Below, piece after piece: positions 16,709 to 27,297 of a DNA stretch of 64,000 nt. The position numbers were made by a program, and so were the translations under genes. Source of the DNA: Streptomyces lavendulae subsp. lavendulae (GTDB taxonomy: Bacteria > Actinomycetota > Actinomycetes > Streptomycetales > Streptomycetaceae); contig NZ_CP024985.1 of assembly GCF_002803845.1 (NCBI RefSeq), forward strand, positions 4,154,001-4,218,000, written 5' to 3'. The notes below the pieces were generated by a model. It saw only the letters and a program-made list of their open reading frames with translations. It searched no databases and was not told the DNA's origin. Each line of letters opens with the position of its first letter. Within the stretch, counting starts at the first letter, position 1.

Positions 16709-17818
16709 GTGACCGAAATGACCGACGGCGTCCTGCACACCCTGTTCCGCAGCGAACAGGGCGGCCACGAGCAAGTCGTGCTGTGCCAGGACCGAGCGTC
16801 AGGCCTCAAGGCCGTCATCGCCATCCACTCCACCGCCCTGGGCCCCGCCCTCGGCGGCACGCGGTTCCACGCGTACGCCTCCGACGAGGAGGCCGTCCGG
16901 GACGCGCTCAACCTCTCGCGCGGCATGTCGTACAAGAACGCCCTCGCCGGTCTCGACCTCGGCGGCGGCAAGGCCGTGATCATCGGCGACCCGTCGGCGC
17001 TCAAGAGCGAGGAACTGCTGCTGGCCTACGGCCGGTTCGTGGAGTCCCTCGGCGGCCGCTACGTCACCGCCTGCGACGTCGGCACGTACGTCGCCGACAT
17101 GGACGTCGTCGCCCGCGAGACCCGCTGGGCCACCGGACGCTCCCCCGAGAACGGCGGCGCCGGCGACTCCTCGGTGCTCACCGCCTTCGGCGTCTTCCAG
17201 GGCATGCGCGCCAGCGCCCAGCACCTGTGGGGCGACCCGACGCTGCGCGGCCGCAAGGTCGGCGTCGCCGGCGTCGGCAAGGTCGGCCGCCACCTGGTGG
17301 AGCACCTGCTCGCGGACGGCGCGGAGGTCGTGATCACGGACGTCCGCGAGGAGTCCGTGCGCGAGATCCTCGACAAGCACCCCGGCGGCGAGGTCACGGC
17401 GGTCGTCGACACCGAGGCGCTGATCCGCACGGAGGGCCTGGACATCTACGCCCCCTGCGCGCTCGGCGGTGCGCTGAACGACGACTCCGTCCCGGTCCTG
17501 ACCGCGACCGTCGTCTGCGGTGCGGCCAACAACCAGCTCGCCCACCCGGGCGTCGAGAAGGACCTCGCCGACCGCGGGATCCTCTACGCGCCCGACTACG
17601 TGGTCAACGCGGGCGGTGTCATCCAGGTCGCCGACGAGCTGCACGGCTTCGACTTCGACCGGTGCAAGGCCAAGGCCGCGAAGATCTTCGACACCACGCT
17701 GGCCATATTCGCACGTGCGAAGGCAGACGGGATCCCGCCCGCCGCGGCGGCCGACCGGATCGCCGAGCAGCGGATGGCCGACGCGCTCGCCGCGCGCACC
17801 GCGGCCCGTACGGCCTAG
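16709..17818 (+). CDS. vdh: Valine dehydrogenase (NAD-dependent branched-chain amino acid dehydrogenase)
   Basis: A 369-residue member of the Glu/Leu/Phe/Val dehydrogenase family. The catalytic region reads GGTRFHAYAS... GMSYKNALAGLDLGGGKAVI with the conserved lysines. The Rossmann fold shows VGVAGVGKVGRHLVEHL, and the C-terminal domain has YAPCALGGAL and NNQLAHPGV. It closely matches Streptomyces Vdh as I recall it, which deaminates valine, leucine and isoleucine and supplies branched precursors for fatty acids and polyketides. The GTG at 16709 is preceded by GGGAG at eight bases; the ATG at 16694 has no ribosome site. Confidence 0.96.
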   Translation: MTEMTDGVLHTLFRSEQGGHEQVVLCQDRASGLKAVIAIHSTALGPALGGTRFHAYASDEEAVRDALNLSRGMSYKNALAGLDLGGGKAVIIGDPSALKSEELLLAYGRFVESLGGRYVTACDVGTYVADMDVVARETRWATGRSPENGGAGDSSVLTAFGVFQGMRASAQHLWGDPTLRGRKVGVAGVGKVGRHLVEHLLADGAEVVITDVREESVREILDKHPGGEVTAVVDTEALIRTEGLDIYAPCALGGALNDDSVPVLTATVVCGAANNQLAHPGVEKDLADRGILYAPDYVVNAGGVIQVADELHGFDFDRCKAKAAKIFDTTLAIFARAKADGIPPAAAADRIAEQRMADALAARTAARTA

Positions 17819-18094
17819 GTCCGGCGGGACCCGCCGGGGTGCGGCGAGACGGAACTCACTGCACTTCGGCGGGTCGTGGGCCAGGAAAGCGTTAAAATCG
17901 CAGCTGACCAGCGAGTACGGGGTGTCTCGCTGGTTCTGCGCCGAGGCGTGTCATGCGGGCGGCGTACCGTATGGCCGCGGAAGCAGGTACCGTTAAACCC
18001 CTACGGACGGTCTCTCCACGGAGAGCCCGCTCCGAACCATGAACGCGTGTCAGACTCTGGGGCCGTCGAGCCCCGTCACCGAGGGGGTCGAGCC

Positions 18095-18355
18095 ATGGGG
18101 CGCGGCCGGGCCAAGGCCAAGCAGACAAAGGTCGCCCGCCAGCTGAAGTACAACAGCGGCGGGACTGACCTCTCGCGTCTGGCCAATGAGCTGGGCGCAT
18201 CGCCGACAGAGCCGCTGCCTATCAGCGCGCCGGTCGAAGTCGATGACGATCTGGACGACGACGACCCGTACGCCAAGTACGCGGATCTGTACAACGACGA
18301 CGACGAGGACGAGGACGAAGAGTCCGGTCCGTCGGCGCACCGTCGCGGGGCTTGA
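18095..18355 (+). CDS. DUF3073 domain protein
   Basis: An 86-residue protein with the actinobacterial DUF3073 start GRGRAKAKQTKVARQLKY and a strongly acidic C-terminal tail (runs of Asp and Glu). GAGGGGG lies seven bases before the ATG. Its function is unknown; a basic head and acid tail suggest an RNA- or protein-binding role. It is convergent with purM across a strong hairpin. Confidence 0.93.
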   Translation: MGRGRAKAKQTKVARQLKYNSGGTDLSRLANELGASPTEPLPISAPVEVDDDLDDDDPYAKYADLYNDDDEDEDEESGPSAHRRGA

Positions 18356-18408
18356 CGCGCAGATTCTCTGCACCAGGTGTTCTGCCTGCGGCTCCCATAC
18401 TCGTAAAA

Positions 18409-18453
18409 CACGGAAACCCGGTCCAGGGCATTGCCCCGGACCGGGTTTCCGTG
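18409..18453. terminator. Bidirectional terminator between the DUF3073 gene and purM
   Basis: A 16-bp stem (CACGGAAACCCGGTCC and complement) with a loop of about 13 bases, located just after the purM stop on the minus strand and about 50 bases after the DUF3073 stop. Confidence 0.88.
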
Positions 18454-18457
18454 CTGC

Positions 18458-19528
18458 TCAGACCGCGTACGAGCCGGTGAGGGTCGCGCCCTCGGCGTGG
18501 TCGCCCCGGTCGAGGATCTCGCCGGCGACCCAGGCGTCGACGCCCCGGTCCGCGAGGGTGGTCAGGGCCACGTCCACCGACTCCTGCGGGACCACGGCCA
18601 TCATGCCGACGCCCATGTTCAGGGTCTTCTCCAGCTCCAGCCGCTCGACCGATCCGGCCTTGCCGACCAGGTCGAAGACGGCGCCCGGGGTCCAGGTGGA
18701 GCGGTCGACCGTGGCGTGCAGGTGGTCCGGGATGACCCGGGCCAGGTTCGCCGCGAGGCCGCCGCCGGTGATGTGCGAGTAGGCGTGGACCTCGGCCGTG
18801 CGGGTGAGCGCCAGGCAGTCCAGCGAGTAGATCTTGGTCGGCTCCAGCAGCTCCTCGCCGAGGGTCCGGCCGAGCTCCTCGACGTGCTGGTCCAGGGACA
18901 TCCCGGCCCGGTCGAAGAGGACGTGGCGGACGAGCGAGTACCCGTTCGAGTGAAGGCCGGACGAAGCCATCGCGATGACGGCGTCCCCCGTACGGATGCG
19001 ATCGGCGCCCAGCAGGCGGTCGTACTCGACGACACCGGTGCCCGCGCCGGCCACGTCGAAGTCGTCCGGGCCTAGCAGGCCCGGGTGCTCGGCGGTCTCG
19101 CCGCCGACCAGGGCGCAGCCGGCGAGGACGCAGCCCTCGGCGATGCCCTTCACGATGGCCGCGACACGCTCGGGGTGCACCTTGCCGACGCAGATGTAGT
19201 CCGTCATGAAGAGCGGCTCGGCGCCGCAGACGACGATGTCGTCCATGACCATCGCGACCAGGTCGTGGCCGATCGTGTCGTACACGCCCAGCTGGCGGGC
19301 GATGTCGACCTTGGTGCCCACCCCGTCGGTGGCCGAGGCCAGCAGCGGGCGCTCGTAGCGCTTGAGGGCGGAGGCGTCGAAGAGGCCGGCGAAGCCGCCG
19401 AGGCCGCCGAGGACCTCGGGGCGCTGCGTCTTCTTCACCCACTCCTTCATCAGCTCGACGGCGCGGTCGCCCGCTTCGATGTCCACGCCTGCGGCTGCGT
19501 AGCTGGCACCGGTGGTCTTCTCTGTCAT
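18458..19528 (-). CDS. purM: Phosphoribosylformylglycinamidine cyclo-ligase (AIR synthetase)
   Basis: A 356-residue protein of normal PurM length. It closes the imidazole ring, converting FGAM and ATP to AIR, step five of purine synthesis. Motifs are SYAAAGVDIEAGD, ATDGVGTKVDIA, DIVVCGAEPLFMTDY, GGETAEHPG and TGGGL. It follows purF on the same strand with 106 bases between, an interval that carries a hairpin. The ATG at 19528 lacks a clear ribosome site. Confidence 0.97.
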   Translation of the reverse strand: MTEKTTGASYAAAGVDIEAGDRAVELMKEWVKKTQRPEVLGGLGGFAGLFDASALKRYERPLLASATDGVGTKVDIARQLGVYDTIGHDLVAMVMDDIVVCGAEPLFMTDYICVGKVHPERVAAIVKGIAEGCVLAGCALVGGETAEHPGLLGPDDFDVAGAGTGVVEYDRLLGADRIRTGDAVIAMASSGLHSNGYSLVRHVLFDRAGMSLDQHVEELGRTLGEELLEPTKIYSLDCLALTRTAEVHAYSHITGGGLAANLARVIPDHLHATVDRSTWTPGAVFDLVGKAGSVERLELEKTLNMGVGMMAVVPQESVDVALTTLADRGVDAWVAGEILDRGDHAEGATLTGSYAV

Positions 19529-19565
19529 GACAGGAGAGAGCTTTCGTGTCGTTACTGCGTGTGGT

Positions 19566-19603
19566 GCTGGGCCCTGGGAGAAGCCTCAAAGACAGGGCCC
19601 AGC
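19566..19603 (-). terminator. Hairpin between purF and purM
   Basis: GCTGGGCCCTG and its complement form an 11-bp perfect stem with a 16-base loop in the purF-purM interval. It may be a partial terminator that lowers purM relative to purF, or a processing site. Confidence 0.6.
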
Positions 19604-19634
19604 GCAGGTCGAGCCGGCCAGTGGGAGGACTGGC

Positions 19635-21152
19635 CTACGGGCGGCGGAGCGCGTCGGCGGCGTCGGTACCGCCCGCGAGCTCGGACTCCAGGAGCTGCTT
19701 GCCCAGGAGCTGCGGGTCGGGCAGCTCCATCGGGTACTCGCCGTCGAAGCAGGCACGGCAGAGGTTGGGCTTCTGGATGGTGGTCGCCTCGACCATCGCG
19801 TCGAGCGAGATGTACGAGAGCGAGTCCGCGCCCAGCGAGGTGGCGATCTCGTCGACCGTCATGCCGTTGGCGATCAGCTCGGCCCGGGTGGCGAAGTCGA
19901 TGCCGAAGAAGCACGGCCACTTCACCGGCGGCGAGGAGATCCGGATGTGGACCTCGGCCGCACCGGCCTCGCGGAGCATCTTCACGAGCGCGCGCTGGGT
20001 GTTGCCGCGGACGATCGAGTCGTCGACGACCACCAGGCGCTTGCCCCGGATGACTTCCTTGAGGGGGTTGAGCTTGAGGCGGATGCCGAGCTGGCGGATC
20101 GTCTGCGAGGGCTGGATGAAGGTCCGGCCGACGTAGGCGTTCTTGACCAGGCCGGATCCGTACGGGATCCCGCTGGCTTCGGCGTATCCGACGGCGGCGG
20201 GCGTGCCGGATTCCGGCGTCGCTATCACCAGGTCGGCGTCGACCGGGGCTTCCTTGGCGAGGCGCCGGCCCATCTCGACGCGCGAGAGGTAGACGTTGCG
20301 GCCGGCGATGTCGGTGTCCGGGCGCGCCAGGTAGACGTACTCGAAGACACAGCCCTTGGGCTTCGCTTCCGCGAAGCGCGAGGTGCGCAGGCCGTTCTCG
20401 TCGATCGCGATGAGCTCGCCCGGTTCGACCTCGCGGACGAAGCTGGCGCCGCAGATGTCGAGGGCGGCGGTCTCACTCGCGACCACCCAGCCGCGCTCCA
20501 GGCGGCCGAGGACCAGCGGGCGGATGCCCTGCGGGTCACGGGCGGTGTAGAGGGTCCCCTCGTCCATGAAGACGAGCGAGAAGGCGCCCTTGACCTGGGG
20601 GAGGACCTTGGCGGCCGACTCCTCGATGGTCAGGGGCTTGCCGTCGTCGTCGGTCTGGCCGGCGAGGAGGGCGGTGACGAGGTCGGTGTCGTTGGTGGCC
20701 GCCACCTGGGTGGCGCGGCCGTCCTGACGGGGGAGGTCGGCGACCATCTCGGCAAGCTCGGCGGTGTTCACCAGGTTGCCGTTGTGACCCAGGGCAATGG
20801 AGCCGTGGGCGGTCGCGCGGAAGGTCGGCTGGGCGTTCTCCCAGACGGAGGCTCCGGTGGTCGAGTAGCGGGCGTGACCGACCGCGATATGACCCTGGAG
20901 CGAACCGAGGGAGGTTTCGTCGAAGACCTGGGAAACGAGGCCCATGTCCTTGAAGACGAGGATCTGGGAACCGTTGCTCACAGCGATGCCCGCGGACTCT
21001 TGTCCGCGGTGCTGCAGTGCATACAGTCCGAAGTAGGTGAGCTTGGCGACCTCTTCACCCGGAGCCCAGACACCGAAGACGCCGCAAGCGTCCTGGGGGC
21101 CTTTTTCGCCGGGGAGCAGGTCGTGGTTGAGTCGTCCATCACCACGAGGCAC
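19635..21152 (-). CDS. purF: Amidophosphoribosyltransferase
   Basis: A 505-residue enzyme for the first committed step of purine synthesis, PRPP and glutamine to phosphoribosylamine. A 22-residue propeptide (ending GPQDA) precedes catalytic Cys23 in CGVFGVW, as in the Fe-S class of PurF. The PRPP loop is RLVVVDDSIVRGNT. The C-terminal NLCRACFDGEYP supplies cysteines of the expected 4Fe-4S cluster. It starts with GTG. A promoter-like TACACT ends about seven bases before that codon, so the mRNA may be leaderless. Confidence 0.97.
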   Translation of the reverse strand: MPRGDGRLNHDLLPGEKGPQDACGVFGVWAPGEEVAKLTYFGLYALQHRGQESAGIAVSNGSQILVFKDMGLVSQVFDETSLGSLQGHIAVGHARYSTTGASVWENAQPTFRATAHGSIALGHNGNLVNTAELAEMVADLPRQDGRATQVAATNDTDLVTALLAGQTDDDGKPLTIEESAAKVLPQVKGAFSLVFMDEGTLYTARDPQGIRPLVLGRLERGWVVASETAALDICGASFVREVEPGELIAIDENGLRTSRFAEAKPKGCVFEYVYLARPDTDIAGRNVYLSRVEMGRRLAKEAPVDADLVIATPESGTPAAVGYAEASGIPYGSGLVKNAYVGRTFIQPSQTIRQLGIRLKLNPLKEVIRGKRLVVVDDSIVRGNTQRALVKMLREAGAAEVHIRISSPPVKWPCFFGIDFATRAELIANGMTVDEIATSLGADSLSYISLDAMVEATTIQKPNLCRACFDGEYPMELPDPQLLGKQLLESELAGGTDAADALRRP

Positions 21153-21189
21153 GCTCCCGAGTGTAGGCGAGATCGACCACTGGTCCGAA
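21153..21189 (-). promoter_or_regulatory. Candidate purF promoter
   Basis: On the minus strand TTCGGA (21184-21189), 18 bases, then TACACT (21160-21165), followed almost at once by the GTG start. The geometry predicts transcription beginning at or one base before the start codon. Confidence 0.4.
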
Positions 21190-21229
21190 TTGGGGACGCC
21201 CGGGAAAAGTCACAGTGCGGACAGTCCGG

Positions 21230-21613
21230 TTACCCGTGCGGAGGGTGATCGATCAGGGGTGTCTCGGCATCCGGAATGCCCTGGTTGACAGGGACCTGTG
21301 CGTTCGTACAGGCTTCCGGCTCATGCAGCCCCTCGGTGACCGAGCCGTCACCCTCGTCGAGCGCCGGCACGTGGACCTGGTCCGTGTCGCGAGCGCCATC
21401 TGTCGTCGCTGCGCGTAGTTCCCACGCGCGCTGACGCGCGCCGTCCGCCGGCTTCCGGCGTTTCCCGTCGCCACACCCGGTGTTGCGCCGTTCCGCACTG
21501 ACTTCCGCTCTTCCCTTCCCCCGCCCGTCCGGGCCGCTCCGCCGTGCCGCGCGCCGTCCCGCGCCGCCTCGGAGGGGCCTACGGGCCATGCCCTGGAGCC
21601 CTTGTGTCTTCAT
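21230..21613 (-). CDS. Small hypothetical protein upstream of purF
   Basis: A frame of up to 127 residues. The C-terminal half (ELRAATTDGARD, VHVPALDEGDGSV and so on) has strong third-position G/C and looks coding. The N-terminal part is Arg/Gly-rich and less certain. The ATG at 21613 has AGGTGGG six bases upstream but would overlap the start of the divergent sulfatase gene by ten bases. The ATG at 21589 avoids this. No domain is recognised. Confidence 0.45.
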   Translation of the reverse strand: MKTQGLQGMARRPLRGGAGRRAARRSGPDGRGKGRAEVSAERRNTGCGDGKRRKPADGARQRAWELRAATTDGARDTDQVHVPALDEGDGSVTEGLHEPEACTNAQVPVNQGIPDAETPLIDHPPHG

Positions 21614-23028
21614 ACGAATCCCACCTGTCCCGGCGTGCCTTCGGCGGTGCCGTCGGCGTGGGTGCCGCCGCCGCCGCGGTGGGGCTGGGCGCGAGCCCCG
21701 CCGCCGCTGCCGAGAACCCCTCCGCGGGGCCCGAGGAGCGGGAGTTCCGGGCGGCCCGGGAGCGGCGTTCCCGGCGCCCGAACATCCTGTTCATCCTGGG
21801 CGACGACCTGGGCTGGGCCGACCTGTCCTCGTACGGCTCCCCGCACATCAAGACCCCGAACCTGGACCGGCTGGCCCGTCAGGGCGTGCGGTTCACCGAC
21901 GCCTACTCGGGCTCCGCGACCTGCTCGCCGACCCGCTTCAGCCTGTACACGGGCCGGTATCCGGCGCGCACCAAGGGCGGGCTGGCCGAGCCGATCGCCG
22001 ACAGGTCGGCGGGGCTGGAGCCGTCCCACCCGACGCTGGCCTCGCTGCTGAAGGAGGCGGGGTACTCCACCGCCCTGATCGGCAAGTGGCACGCGGGCTA
22101 CCTGCCGGACTACAGCCCGACCAGGTCGGGCTGGGAGGAGTTCTTCGGGAACTTCGGCGGGGCCCTGGAGTACTACTCCAAGCTCGGTCTGGGCGGCGAG
22201 TACGACCTCTACGAGGGGGACGCCGAGTACAAGGACCTGCGCTACTACACGAAGATCATCACGGAGCGGGCGAGCGAGTACGTCTCCCGCGACCATCACG
22301 GCAAGCCGTGGCTGCTGAACCTGAACTTCACCACCCCGCACTGGCCGTGGATCGCCGAGGGGGACACGGCGGAGAGCGCCGAGATCGTCCGCCGGATCAA
22401 GGCGGGTGACGGGCGGGCGCTGTGGCACCAGGACGGCGGCTCGGTCGAGAAGTACAAGCAGATGGTCGAGGACCTGGACCGGTCGGTCGGCGAGGTGCTG
22501 AAGGCGCTGAAGCGCTCCGGGCAGGAGGACGACACGATCGTGGTGTTCTCCAGCGACAACGGCGGCGAGCGCTTCTCGTACAACTGGCCGCTGTCAGGCA
22601 ACAAGGCCTCGCTCCAGGAGGGCGGGATCCGGGTGCCCAACATCCTGCGCTGGCCCGCCCGGGTGGACGGGGGCCAGGTCAGCCGGGTGCCGGTGTTCAG
22701 CCCCGACTGGACGGCCACGCTGCTGGAGCTGGCCGGGACCCGGCCGCACCGGGCGTACCCGCTGGACGGGGTGAGCCTGGCCGGATACCTGCTGCGGGGG
22801 GAGCGGATCGCCGAGCGGAACCTGTTCTGGCGGGTGCGCGGGGAGCGGGCGCTGCGCCGCGGGGACTGGAAGTACTACCGGGGCAAGTCGGGCCGCGACC
22901 AGCTGTTCAACCTGGCCGGGGACGTCCGCGAGCAGGCCGACAAGGCGGCGGTGGAGCCGGCCCGGCTGGCGGAGCTGCGGGCGGCCTGGGAGAAGACGGA
23001 CGCGGGACTGCTGCCGTACCCGGCGTGA
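21604..23028 (+). CDS. Tat-exported sulfatase
   Basis: A 474-residue protein. The N-terminus has SRRAF followed by a hydrophobic Ala/Gly stretch, a Tat signal. The sulfatase fold begins with NILFILGDDLGWADL (metal-binding Asp pair). The C-S-P-T-R pentapeptide starting at Cys107 is the formylglycine maturation site, followed by LYTGR. IGKWH and FSSDNGGE are the usual histidine and metal motifs. It should hydrolyse a sulfate ester outside the cell after activation by formylglycine-generating enzyme, which is not encoded here. The GTG start has GGAG five bases upstream. Confidence 0.92.
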   Translation: MSSYESHLSRRAFGGAVGVGAAAAAVGLGASPAAAAENPSAGPEEREFRAARERRSRRPNILFILGDDLGWADLSSYGSPHIKTPNLDRLARQGVRFTDAYSGSATCSPTRFSLYTGRYPARTKGGLAEPIADRSAGLEPSHPTLASLLKEAGYSTALIGKWHAGYLPDYSPTRSGWEEFFGNFGGALEYYSKLGLGGEYDLYEGDAEYKDLRYYTKIITERASEYVSRDHHGKPWLLNLNFTTPHWPWIAEGDTAESAEIVRRIKAGDGRALWHQDGGSVEKYKQMVEDLDRSVGEVLKALKRSGQEDDTIVVFSSDNGGERFSYNWPLSGNKASLQEGGIRVPNILRWPARVDGGQVSRVPVFSPDWTATLLELAGTRPHRAYPLDGVSLAGYLLRGERIAERNLFWRVRGERALRRGDWKYYRGKSGRDQLFNLAGDVREQADKAAVEPARLAELRAAWEKTDAGLLPYPA

Positions 23029-23047
23029 CCTCGTCGGTCGTCGGTCG

Positions 23048-23524
23048 TCATTCGGCGGCGGAGCCCGCCTCGGCGGTGAGGTTCCGGCCGTCGGGGGCGG
23101 TCAGGGTGAGGGTCCGGTCGTGGACGCGCCAGGTCAGGGGGCCCGCGGCGAACAGTGCGGTCAGGACCCGTTCCTGCTCTCCCGCCGGGCCCTCGCAGGC
23201 CATCCGGGTGGTGGCCGGCGGACCGATGGTGAGGGTGGTGCCCGTGACGGTGACCGGGGCGCTGAAACGGTTGCAGCCGAGGGTGCCGCTCACCTGCCCG
23301 TCGGGGGCGAGCGAGAACCTGGCCTCCCGGCCGGCGGGGGCGGCGGTGCCGTCCACGGCGCCGACCGTCCAGGTGGTCGCGGTGAGCGGGGCGTCCACGG
23401 CGGGCGGCCGGGTGGCGGCGCCGTCCGGGGTGAGGGCGGCGTCGGGGGCGCCGCCCTGGCAGCCGGCGAGGGCGAGCGCGGCGAACAGGACGGGCCCGGG
23501 GGCGAGGTTCCTGAGGGTACGCAT
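23048..23524 (-). CDS. META-domain lipoprotein (HslJ-like)
   Basis: A 158-residue protein with a lipoprotein signal (FAALALAGC, Cys22), a Thr/Pro/Ala linker, and a META domain recognised from TWTVGAVDG, GTLGCNRFSAPVTV, TTRMACEG and the C-terminal LTLTAPDGRNL. The domain is found in E. coli HslJ, which is tied to novobiocin tolerance. The ribosome site AGGAG is very close to the ATG. Convergent with the sulfatase (19 bases between stops). Confidence 0.88.
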   Translation of the reverse strand: MRTLRNLAPGPVLFAALALAGCQGGAPDAALTPDGAATRPPAVDAPLTATTWTVGAVDGTAAPAGREARFSLAPDGQVSGTLGCNRFSAPVTVTGTTLTIGPPATTRMACEGPAGEQERVLTALFAAGPLTWRVHDRTLTLTAPDGRNLTAEAGSAAE

Positions 23525-23572
23525 GCTCCTGGGACGGGGCGCGGGCCCGGCCGGTTCCCCGCCCTCGCCCGT

Positions 23573-24367
23573 TCAGCCCATCAGGGGCAGCAGCCCGGCC
23601 AGGTCGGCGCGCTCGCCGCTGGCCCTGACCGTGGCGGCGTCGAGTTCCCGCGCCCAGGCGGTGCGGCCCGTGGCCAGGCGGAGCCAGGTCAGCGGGTCGG
23701 TCTCCACCACGTTGGGCGGGGTGCCGCGGGTGTGGCGGGGGCCCTCGACGCACTGGACGACCGCGAAGGGCGGGATCCGCACCTCCACCGAGCCGCCGGG
23801 CGCCTTCACCGCGAGGGCGTCGGCGAGCAGCCGGGTGCAGGCGGCGAGGGCCTGCCGCTCGACGGGGACCTCCAGGCCCGGCACGGCCCGGTTGAGGTCG
23901 TCGGTGTGGACGACCAGCTCCACGGTGCGGGTGACGAGGAAGTCGGCGAGGGTCATGTCCCCGATCCACAGGTCGAGAACCCGGCTGCCGGCGTTGCGCT
24001 CCAGGGCCTCGGCCATCCGCGCGGCCGCCCGGTCGTAGAGCTCGGGCAGCGGGGCGCCCGTGAGGGTCTCGCGGGCGGCCTCGCTGATCTTCCCGGCGAG
24101 GGAGGCGGTGGCGAAGGGCCACTCGACGGCGCTCAGCTCGGGGACGGCGGCGGGCGGCCGGGCCAGGCCGCCGGCCAGGGAGTCCGCGATCCAGGCGATG
24201 TGGGCGGCGAGTTCGGCGACGCTCCACTCCCCGAGCCCGCTGGGCCGCGCGAGCTGCTCGGGGGTCAGGGTCCGTACCGCCGCGGCGACGTGGCCGAACT
24301 GGGCGGTGACGGCCGCGCGGACCTTCGCCTGGTCGTAGGTGCGCGGCTTCTTCTTGGCGGGCGGCAT
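23573..24367 (-). CDS. Maleylpyruvate-isomerase-family (DinB-like, mycothiol-type) protein with a sterol-carrier-like C-terminus
   Basis: A 264-residue protein. The N-terminal helical bundle has LGEWSVAELAAHIAWIADSLAGGL and VVHTDDLNR, with histidines in the places expected for the metal site of mycothiol-dependent isomerases and transferases. The C-terminal 80 residues (EVRIPPFAVVQC, DPLTWLRLATGR) match the SCP-like domain common in this family. The substrate is unknown. It starts nine bases after the stop of the HTH regulator gene, so the two form an operon and the regulator may respond to the same compound. Confidence 0.85.
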   Translation of the reverse strand: MPPAKKKPRTYDQAKVRAAVTAQFGHVAAAVRTLTPEQLARPSGLGEWSVAELAAHIAWIADSLAGGLARPPAAVPELSAVEWPFATASLAGKISEAARETLTGAPLPELYDRAAARMAEALERNAGSRVLDLWIGDMTLADFLVTRTVELVVHTDDLNRAVPGLEVPVERQALAACTRLLADALAVKAPGGSVEVRIPPFAVVQCVEGPRHTRGTPPNVVETDPLTWLRLATGRTAWARELDAATVRASGERADLAGLLPLMG

Positions 24368-24376
24368 GGGGCGACC

Positions 24377-24922
24377 CTACTCGCGGGCGGCCCCGGGCGG
24401 GGTCGCGGCCGACAGCAGGACGAGGAGGGGGACCACCCGCGCGCCGGGAACCTCGTGGCGGCCCCGGCCGGTCGTGTGCAGCCAGCCGGCGGCGGTCAGC
24501 TGGCGCAGGTGGTGGTAGACCTGGCCGCTGGTGCCGACCCCGTCGAGGGCGGTCAGTTCGGCGGCGGTGCGGCGTCCGGCCAGGATCTCGCGCAGCAGGC
24601 GCAGCCGTACGGGGTTGCCGAGGGCGGCGAGGGAGTCGGCGGTGCGGCTGCCGTCGGTCCCGCCGTCGGGTACGTCGGGTCCGTCGGCGAGGAGTGCGGT
24701 GGTGGGGGCGGCCTGCTGCCATTCGTAGCGCTCGCCGGTGGGGAGGGTGACCGCGCCGGTGAACAGGACGCCGCCGGTGTCGGCGCCGAGGGCCGGGAGC
24801 CGTTCCTTCCAGCCTTCCAGGGCCCAGAAGTCCCCTTCGGGGGGCTCCGGGCGCGGGGGCGGGTCCGCTTCGAGTGCGTCCAGCCGGCGTTCCAGCTCGG
24901 CGACACGTGCTTCCAGGTCCAT
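24377..24922 (-). CDS. ArsR-like winged-helix transcriptional regulator
   Basis: A 181-residue protein. Residues 1-20 (LEARVAELERRLDALEAD) form a short coiled coil. A middle region resembles a ligand or dimer domain. The C-terminal winged helix reads LAALGNPVRLRLLREILAGRRTAAEL... TSGQVYHHLRQLTAAGWL, typical of ArsR/helix-turn-helix proteins. No metal-binding cysteines are seen, so it is not a classical metal sensor. It is the first gene of a two-gene operon, with a perfect palindrome directly upstream suggesting autoregulation. Confidence 0.85.
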   Translation of the reverse strand: MDLEARVAELERRLDALEADPPPRPEPPEGDFWALEGWKERLPALGADTGGVLFTGAVTLPTGERYEWQQAAPTTALLADGPDVPDGGTDGSRTADSLAALGNPVRLRLLREILAGRRTAAELTALDGVGTSGQVYHHLRQLTAAGWLHTTGRGRHEVPGARVVPLLVLLSAATPPGAARE

Positions 24923-24931
24923 ACCCTGAAG

Positions 24932-24947
24932 TTACGTCATTACGTAA
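24932..24947. promoter_or_regulatory. Palindromic operator candidate before the ArsR-like gene
   Basis: TTACGT CATT ACGTAA, perfect six-base arms and a four-base spacer, ten bases upstream of the regulator's ATG. AT content here is far above the local average. Confidence 0.6.
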
Positions 24948-24987
24948 GTCCGTACAAAATCGGGCGTCCACCGGTCCGGACAACGGA

Positions 24988-25024
24988 CGAGCCCCCGGCC
25001 GGAGGAATCCGGACCGGGGGCTCG
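24988..25024 (-). terminator. Terminator of the purSQL operon
   Basis: An inverted repeat CGAGCCCCCGG...CCGGGGGCTCG with about 11 paired bases and an inner stem (CCGGA/TCCGG), 24 bases after the purL stop on the minus strand. Confidence 0.78.
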
Positions 25025-25047
25025 TACGCGTACGGGCGGGGCGGGGA

Positions 25048-27293
<2,246 letters not shown>

Positions 27294-27297
<4 letters not shown>

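Noticed and set aside
21253..21498. 81-residue minus-strand frame in an alternative phase upstream of purF
   Set aside because: Arg/Thr/Ser-rich and poor at the third position compared with the competing frame ending at 21230.
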